A DNA stretch of 8,295 nucleotides from Candidatus Martarchaeota archaeon (GTDB taxonomy: Archaea; Micrarchaeota; Micrarchaeia; Micrarchaeales; CABMGC01). The DNA is taken from contig JAMCZF010000050.1 of NCBI GenBank assembly GCA_023485825.1, positions 1-8,295 on the forward strand, in the 5' to 3' direction. Shown in pieces: positions 4,676-8,295 of the stretch. A model generated the notes under the pieces. That model did no database searches. It saw nothing but the letters and a program-made list of their open reading frames with translations, and was not told the DNA's origin. The translations under genes and the position numbers were made by a program. Each line of letters begins with the position of its first letter. Position 1 is the stretch's first letter.

Positions 4676-6139
4676 TTGAACGGCCGTGCAAAAGGATCGG
4701 TCGCTGCCCTTGCAGCGCTTATCGTCATAATTGCCGCAGCGCTGCTTCTCGGCGTGCAAAACCCGCATACTGTGAACGGGCAGCGCGAGGTCGTGGTAAA
4801 ATTACTTGACGCTGCACACTATAACGACAATACATATTCGATGAATCTGACGTACTCCTCTGTGGGGATATACGCCAGCTCCGCAAATTCCGGCGCCTGG
4901 CACTATTACAACGCAAGCCAGACGGTGGAGGTGCAACCAAACACGACCTACCAGATCACGCGTTTCTATGTGCCAGGCAACTCGGCTGTCGATGGCATTG
5001 AAATGTACGTAACAGGATCCAACGTCTCCGCAGGAGGGAGCGTGTACCAGTCCCAGTTCCTGAATGACAGGATATACTCAACTGTGAGCCCGGCAGAGGT
5101 CAACTCAACGGGCACCATACTGCTGAACATAAGCCCAGTAAGCATACCTGTCGTGAATGGCGCGTCCCTCTCCTTCTATGTAATGGCATACGCCAATGCC
5201 GGAGCGCCAGGCGCCGGCAGTCCGCAGTCTTCCGCGGCCCAGAACGCGGTAGGGATAACCGGCGCGAATGTCATATCAATGAGGGGCGGAGCAGGGATCA
5301 GGATAATGCTCACAGATGCGTCTGTGCATCCTATAGCCATAGGCGCAGTCATTCTGTCAGGCAACTTTGCCATATCTGGCAATGTCTCAGGCACGGCGGC
5401 GCTAAACGGCATAATAAGCTCGCTGCTCAGCTCGAATGCCATATCGAGGGTGTTTCCCCAGGCATCGAACGGCCTCAACCTCTCTGGAATTTTCGGGATA
5501 GGACAGATAGGCAGTATAATATCAAGCAACTCCGGCTTTTTCTCTTCTGTCGAGAACAGCCTTCCTAGCAGCGTACGCGGCCTGCTATCCGGTATAAATG
5601 CGTCAAGCATATCCTCATCAGTTAACGGCATTGTGTCTTCAGGAACGCAGTTCCTCTCGCAGATTAATGCAAGCTCTTACACTGAGATCCTGAAGCAGGT
5701 CGTCAGCGCAGACAAAAGCTTCAACAGCTCCTATCTTGCAAACAACAACATAGTGGAGCTCGAATCCATAATAGGCAAGATGGGCGGCCTGGCCAACAGC
5801 TCAGTTTACAATGGCATAATAAACGGCGTGGTAGGCAACGAGTACAAACAGTACCTGGAGAAGGCCGGCGCGTTCCTCGCAGCGGAATCAAGGTTCGGCG
5901 CTGTCGGGTTCTCTGTATCGGCGAACGGTACCATGGAGCAGGCATCAAGCGCAATGCGCCCGAACTTCACTGGCGGTGGCCTTGTCATAATGCCTGGGCA
6001 GAGCGCACTGCTGGAGTTCAACGGCACCATATCTGCCGGGCCACAGGGCGCCTTCATGGAAACAGTGCCTGGCAATACATATAAAATAATTGTCCTTGGA
6101 AATAATAGCGCTGCAGCATATGCTGCCGTGTCAAGGTAG
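4676..6139 (+). CDS. Secreted or membrane-anchored surface protein, sequon-rich
   Basis: A 487-residue protein with an N-terminal hydrophobic segment at about 8-27 after two basic residues: a signal peptide or membrane anchor that puts the rest outside the cell. It has no Cys and 16 N-x-S/T sequons spread along its length, as in N-glycosylated archaeal envelope proteins. Residues 37-180 are beta-rich and loosely resemble DUF4382-type extracellular domains. Residues 190-335 are Ser/Gly/Ile-rich. Residues 335-400 look helical. Residues 405-487 are a second beta-rich part ending near a GNTYKIIVLGNNS segment. There is no C-terminal membrane helix. The start is TTG at 4676: a stop codon lies directly upstream in frame, and no later ATG/GTG keeps the signal segment. 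Function is unknown; adhesion or a cell-wall role is plausible. Confidence 0.78.
   Translation: MNGRAKGSVAALAALIVIIAAALLLGVQNPHTVNGQREVVVKLLDAAHYNDNTYSMNLTYSSVGIYASSANSGAWHYYNASQTVEVQPNTTYQITRFYVPGNSAVDGIEMYVTGSNVSAGGSVYQSQFLNDRIYSTVSPAEVNSTGTILLNISPVSIPVVNGASLSFYVMAYANAGAPGAGSPQSSAAQNAVGITGANVISMRGGAGIRIMLTDASVHPIAIGAVILSGNFAISGNVSGTAALNGIISSLLSSNAISRVFPQASNGLNLSGIFGIGQIGSIISSNSGFFSSVENSLPSSVRGLLSGINASSISSSVNGIVSSGTQFLSQINASSYTEILKQVVSADKSFNSSYLANNNIVELESIIGKMGGLANSSVYNGIINGVVGNEYKQYLEKAGAFLAAESRFGAVGFSVSANGTMEQASSAMRPNFTGGGLVIMPGQSALLEFNGTISAGPQGAFMETVPGNTYKIIVLGNNSAAAYAAVSR
6078..6087 (+). promoter_or_regulatory. TATA-like box inside the end of the surface-protein gene
   Basis: CATATAAAATAA-type sequence lies about 60 bases before the GTG at 6144. 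It could give a separate transcript with a leader of about 35 bases for the downstream small gene. Confidence 0.4.
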
Positions 6140-6143
6140 TGAT

Positions 6144-6557
6144 GTGGGCATACTGGACATATTTGGCAAGAAGGACGTATCCAATGAGCTGGGGAAGAAG
6201 GTGCCATTTATGATACGCACAGAGTTCACCCCGTACCACCTCAAGTCCAGGGAACGCAGTACAGTAACCCTGAACCTCGGCGTCAAGAACATTACCGGGG
6301 AGCCTGTTCTCTCTTCCGCGGTTGTAGAACTGCCAAGGCAGCTGAGCTTTGACTCTATCGGGGTATCGAAGCAAAAGGAAGTAAGGCTCGGCACAATGGC
6401 GAAGGACGAGGAGAAGACGGCAAGCGTCGACATATTCGGGGGCACGGGCACCGACAAGGGCACCTACACGCTCACTATAACCGCGTTCATACACTACCGG
6501 GACTACGGCCACATCATAAACGAGGTAAGGAAAAGGGTGGCTGTCGAAGCGGTGTGA
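6144..6557 (+). CDS. Small cytoplasmic beta-rich (Ig/CARDB-like) protein, function unknown
   Basis: About 137 residues from GTG at 6144, with a GTGAT-type element overlapping the preceding stop. The frame is open further upstream to 6090, but that part overlaps the surface-protein gene and reads as non-homologous sequence. The N-terminus MGILDIFGKKD is amphipathic and carries no signal peptide. The rest alternates hydrophobic strands (RSTVTLNLGVKNITGEPV, SAVVELP, KTASVDIF, GTYTLTITAFIHY), a pattern like Ig-fold or CARDB-type beta sandwiches. It begins 5 bases after the surface-protein stop, so co-transcription is likely, though an internal TATA-like box may give independent expression. No catalytic motif is visible. 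It could be a scaffold or adaptor; this is inference. Confidence 0.7.
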   Translation: MGILDIFGKKDVSNELGKKVPFMIRTEFTPYHLKSRERSTVTLNLGVKNITGEPVLSSAVVELPRQLSFDSIGVSKQKEVRLGTMAKDEEKTASVDIFGGTGTDKGTYTLTITAFIHYRDYGHIINEVRKRVAVEAV

Positions 6558-6591
6558 CCTGCACCACAAAGAATGCACCTTAAGCAACCTT

Positions 6592-6599
6592 TTTATAAT
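6592..6599 (+). promoter_or_regulatory. TATA box for the DUF5679 gene
   Basis: TTTATAAT is centred about 33 bases before the ATG at 6629. GGAG at 6620-6623 lies 5 bases before the start codon. Confidence 0.55.
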
Positions 6600-6628
6600 G
6601 TACTGTAGATGTATATTCTGGAGATACC

Positions 6629-6766
6629 ATGGAAGGATATTGTGTTAAGTGCAAGGCGAAGCGTGAGATGAAGGACGTGAAGGAAGTTACCATGAAGAAT
6701 GGTAAGAAGGCCAAGACCGGCAAGTGCGCGGTCTGCGGCACCAAGATGTTTAAGATAGGCGGCTGA
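6629..6766 (+). CDS. DUF5679-type small zinc-ribbon protein
   Basis: A 45-residue basic protein with two CxxC knuckles (CVKC at 5-8 and CAVC at 33-36) joined by a Lys-rich segment. Sequence and length fit the DUF5679 family, found widely in archaea and some bacteria. A zinc ribbon is expected and nucleic-acid or ribosome association is likely, but no function is established. The start is well supported: ATG with GGAG five bases upstream and a TATA box at 6592-6599. It stands alone, with a T-rich terminator region after it. Confidence 0.88.
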   Translation: MEGYCVKCKAKREMKDVKEVTMKNGKKAKTGKCAVCGTKMFKIGG

Positions 6767-6802
6767 TTCCAGATTATGGGCGCCACTTATACTAACCCCT
6801 AT

Positions 6803-6825
6803 TATTTTTCTTTTTTATTTCCTTT
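6803..6825 (+). terminator. T-rich terminator after the DUF5679 gene
   Basis: Plus-strand pyrimidine stretch of almost all T begins about 36 bases after the stop. Such tracts are the usual termination signal for archaeal RNA polymerase. Confidence 0.55.
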
Positions 6826-6830
6826 GACTC

Positions 6831-6855
6831 GCTAAACATCAAGCTTCAGCTTAGC
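6831..6855. repeat. Inverted repeat near the end of the winged-helix gene
   Basis: GCTAA (6831-6835) pairs with TTAGC (6851-6855), and an inner AAGCT/AGCTT stem overlaps it. It lies just past the stop of the minus-strand gene and may form the 3' end of that transcript. There is no U-tract on the minus strand. Confidence 0.3.
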
Positions 6856-6862
6856 CGCCGGT

Positions 6863-7192
6863 TCACTGGTTCTGCTGCGCCGCCTGCGGCTGGGTCTGCT
6901 GCTGTGCCTGTGGCGCATTCTGATCGGCCTTCGAAAGGCCCTCTATCTCAGCGATCTTTGCCACTATCCTGGCGCCCTTCTCCGTGAGAAATACCCGCTT
7001 GACCTTCCCGTGCATCTCCGAGCCGATCAATCCCGCACTCTCGCACCTGGTCACGAACCTGCTCGCATGCACATACGTGGAGCCCGACTCCTTGGCGAGG
7101 TCTGATAGGTGCCACTCCCTCCGAGAATCCCCCATGAGCATCAGTATCCTGGACTGCTTCTCCTTGAAAATGAGCCCGTCAAGGCCTTCCAT
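6863..7192 (-). CDS. Winged-helix DNA-binding regulator with Gln-rich tail
   Basis: A 109-residue probable transcription regulator. Residues 1-22 are a lead-in helix. Residues 28-54 form a helix-turn-helix (HLSDLAKESGSTYVHASRFV, then a recognition helix ending near SAGLI). Residues 58-70 form the wing (HGKVKRVFLTEKG), and 71-85 a C-terminal helix. This matches MarR/ArsR-like winged helices. Residues 91-109 are low-complexity, with 10 Gln of 19. The start is ATG at 7192, with a GGTG only 2 bases upstream, so spacing is short. A TATA-like box at 7248-7258 predicts a leader of about 35 bases. It is transcribed away from the PRC-barrel gene with a shared promoter region, so self-regulation or control of that operon is plausible. 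No ligand is evident. Confidence 0.82.
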   Translation of the reverse strand: MEGLDGLIFKEKQSRILMLMGDSRREWHLSDLAKESGSTYVHASRFVTRCESAGLIGSEMHGKVKRVFLTEKGARIVAKIAEIEGLSKADQNAPQAQQQTQPQAAQQNQ

Positions 7193-7247
7193 AGCACCAA
7201 CATATGACAGATTTTCAGAGATTCGGCTTCCCCGTCAAAAAACCATA

Positions 7248-7258
7248 GATATATAAAC
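7248..7258 (-). promoter_or_regulatory. TATA box for the winged-helix gene
   Basis: Minus-strand GTTTATATATC lies about 60 bases upstream of the ATG, predicting a transcription start near 7227. Confidence 0.45.
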
Positions 7259-7266
7259 TTACGTCC

Positions 7267-7273
7267 TTATATA
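7267..7273 (+). promoter_or_regulatory. TATA box for the PRC-barrel/RNase HII operon
   Basis: TTATATA is centred about 32 bases before the ATG at 7302. GGGTG at 7291-7295 lies 6 bases before the start codon and would be at the very 5' end of the leader. Confidence 0.5.
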
Positions 7274-7277
7274 CTTT

Positions 7278-7291
7278 CGGTGTATGCACCG
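7278..7291. promoter_or_regulatory. Perfect inverted repeat between TATA box and start (candidate operator)
   Basis: CGGTG-TATG-CACCG is a perfect 5-bp inverted repeat between the TATA box and the expected transcription start of the PRC-barrel gene. That is a position where binding would block initiation. The divergent winged-helix protein is an obvious candidate binder; this is inference. Confidence 0.35.
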
Positions 7292-7301
7292 GGTGTATTA
7301 G

Positions 7302-7553
7302 ATGGTAAAGTACATAATTGCGGAACAGCTTGTGGGCAAGGAGGTCGTTACAAACGACGGGTTTGATCTTGGGAAGTTTATCGACGCTGAGGTAAACGAG
7401 GTCAATGGGAAGCTAAGCGGTCTGATAGTGGAGCCGAACGTAGACAGCGACTTCGTCAACAAGCTCTCAGTAAAGGGCGGCAGGATCACGGTGCCTTACT
7501 CAAATGTCTTGGCTGTAAACGATTTCATAGTTGTCGAAAGGAAAGGGCTCTAG
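7302..7553 (+). CDS. PRC-barrel domain protein
   Basis: An 83-residue single-domain PRC-barrel protein. The fold is visible in YIIAEQLVGKEVVTNDGF, a strand plus the conserved G-x-x-V-x-x-x-x-G turn, then GKFIDAEVNEVNGKLSGLIV and ITVPYSNVLAVNDFIVV. These are the six-strand pattern typical of archaeal stand-alone PRC-barrel proteins. Family members in bacteria act in rRNA processing (RimM) or photosystem assembly. Small archaeal ones are uncharacterised, and some archaeal PRC-barrel proteins (CdpB) act in cell division. The ATG has GGGTG six bases upstream. RNase HII begins 12 bases after the stop, so the two are probably one operon. A role in RNA metabolism is suggested by that partner only. 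Confidence 0.9.
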   Translation: MVKYIIAEQLVGKEVVTNDGFDLGKFIDAEVNEVNGKLSGLIVEPNVDSDFVNKLSVKGGRITVPYSNVLAVNDFIVVERKGL

Positions 7554-7555
7554 CC

Positions 7556-7562
7556 AGGTGAT
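7556..7562 (+). promoter_or_regulatory. Strong Shine-Dalgarno for RNase HII, deciding a non-AUG start
   Basis: AGGTGAT is a close match to the archaeal anti-Shine-Dalgarno. It lies 3 bases before ATA 7566 and 6 before ATA 7569. The ATG inside it (7561) meets a stop after two codons, so it is not the start. Confidence 0.6.
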
Positions 7563-7565
7563 GGC

Positions 7566-8270
7566 ATAATAATTGCCGGTGGGGACGAAGCCGGCCGCGG
7601 TGCAGTGATAGGTCCGATAACAATCAGCGTCATAAGCATAAGCAGGGGCAAGGTCAACAGGCTGTCAAGGGCCGGGGTACGGGATTCAAAGCTGCTTACC
7701 GGAAAGAAGCGCATGTTCCTCTACGATGAGATACAGTCCCTTGCAGAGGAGGTGCTCACCTACAGCATAACGAACTCGGAGATAAACCAGGCCATGTCCA
7801 ACCATATCTCGATAAACGAGCTCGAAGCGCTCAACTTCGCCAAGCTGATAGATTCGATGGAGTCCAAGCCTAGCACGGTGTTTCTTGATTCCCCGGACGT
7901 GATATCCGAGAGGTTTGGCCTCAGGGTGGGCTTTTTTTCGCAGAAAAGGCTGCTGGCTAGCGGCATGAAGCGGGGGAAGAAGAGTGCAGAGGAAGACGTG
8001 ATAAAGGTCATATCGGAGCACAAGGCCGATTCAAGGTACCCGGTGGTATCCGGTGCTAGCATAATCGCAAAGGTGGAGCGCGACCGCGAGATACAGCGCA
8101 TAGCTGACAGGTCGGGCCTTGACATAGGCTCCGGATACCCCTCTGATTCCTACACCGTTTCCGCGATAAGGGAGGATCTCGGGCGCGGCAGGCTCGCGCC
8201 ATACCTGCGAGAGAGATGGCAGACCATAAAGGCCATAAGGCAGCTGCGCATGGAAGAGTTCCTTGGCTGA
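7566..8270 (+). CDS. rnhB: Ribonuclease HII, predicted to start at a non-AUG codon
   Basis: RNase HII cleaves the RNA strand of RNA-DNA hybrids and removes single ribonucleotides from DNA. The N-terminal motif GGDEAGRG gives catalytic D7 and E8. Further features are DSK at 40-42, catalytic D108 in FLDSPD, catalytic D155 in HKADSRYPVVSGASIIAK, and SGYPSDS near 189-195. The only ATG/GTG/TTG start in frame is GTG at 7605, which would drop D7 and E8. The frame is open up to the TAG at 7551 with no standard start. An AGGTGAT at 7556-7562 is well placed for ATA at 7566 or 7569 (or ATT at 7572). I chose 7566, which matches the N-terminus MxIAGxDEAGRG of archaeal enzymes and gives 234 residues. About 17 extra residues lie between D108 and D155 compared with short archaeal enzymes. 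Confidence 0.88.
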   Translation: MIIAGGDEAGRGAVIGPITISVISISRGKVNRLSRAGVRDSKLLTGKKRMFLYDEIQSLAEEVLTYSITNSEINQAMSNHISINELEALNFAKLIDSMESKPSTVFLDSPDVISERFGLRVGFFSQKRLLASGMKRGKKSAEEDVIKVISEHKADSRYPVVSGASIIAKVERDREIQRIADRSGLDIGSGYPSDSYTVSAIREDLGRGRLAPYLRERWQTIKAIRQLRMEEFLG

Positions 8271-8295
8271 GCAGTGTATTGTCCTGAATTAAGGT

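Noticed and set aside
5176..5631. 151-codon minus-strand open frame opposite the surface protein
   Set aside because: Shadow frame produced by the repetitive Ser/Gly/Ile codon use on the plus strand.
6090..6143. Earlier TTG start for the small beta-rich protein
   Set aside because: It would overlap the surface-protein gene by 50 bases; GTG 6144 has a better placed ribosome binding site.
7605..8270. GTG 7605 as the RNase HII start
   Set aside because: It removes the catalytic Asp and Glu of the DEAGRG motif, which are present and in frame just upstream.

Overview
The window looks archaeal and most resembles a small-genome DPANN lineage of the Micrarchaeota/ARMAN type. The support is an eS26 ribosomal protein end, a PAC2-family proteasome assembly factor, archaeal RNase HII, a DUF5679 zinc-ribbon protein, a PRC-barrel protein, TATA-box promoters with short or no leaders, GGTG-type ribosome binding sites, and a tRNA-Leu with a small D-loop insertion that folds as a bulge-helix-bulge (BHB) intron. 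The lineage is an inference from gene content, not from a phylogeny.

Layout. 1-1129 (+): the 3' end of a gene for ribosomal protein eS26, then a membrane protein with a B-box-like zinc finger. 1247-1528 (-): a small protein with two DGYLY repeats and an Arg/Ser tail, ending in a hairpin plus U-tract terminator. 1529-1759: intergenic, with divergent promoters and some secondary structure. 1760-2500 (+): a PAC2-family proteasome assembly chaperone ending in an HbYX-like tail. 2546-3073 (-): a P-loop nucleotide-kinase-like protein, convergent with it. 3187-3291 (+): tRNA-Leu(UAA) with the D-loop intron and its own TATA box. 3292-4062 (+): a decayed IS200/IS605-type fragment, made of a short hairpin and a TnpB cut off just after the first RuvC motif. 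It is more AT-rich than its surroundings. 4059-4637 (+): a HAD-type 5'(3')-deoxyribonucleotidase whose ATG overlaps the TnpB stop. 4676-6139 (+): a large, sequon-rich surface protein, followed at once by a small cytoplasmic beta-rich protein (6144-6557). 6629-6766 (+): DUF5679 zinc ribbon. 6863-7192 (-): a winged-helix regulator with a Gln-rich tail, divergent from 7302-7553 (+), a PRC-barrel protein. 7566-8270 (+): RNase HII, which can keep its catalytic N-terminus only by starting at a non-AUG codon.

How the genes relate. Most are housekeeping genes in short transcription units: ribosome, proteasome assembly, nucleotide salvage, and R-loop or ribonucleotide repair. PRC-barrel and RNase HII form an apparent operon with a 12-base gap. 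The surface protein and the small beta-rich protein are adjacent, but a TATA-like box inside the end of the first may let the second be expressed alone. The winged-helix gene and the PRC-barrel operon share a divergent promoter region containing a short inverted repeat. The tnpB remnant now sits as an upstream reading frame to the nucleotidase.

I see no complete new multi-gene defence or mobile system. The strongest unusual signals are the tRNA D-loop intron, the non-AUG start of RNase HII, the truncated TnpB coupled to a nucleotidase, and two unfamiliar small or membrane proteins (B-box membrane protein; DGYLY-repeat/RS-tail protein).
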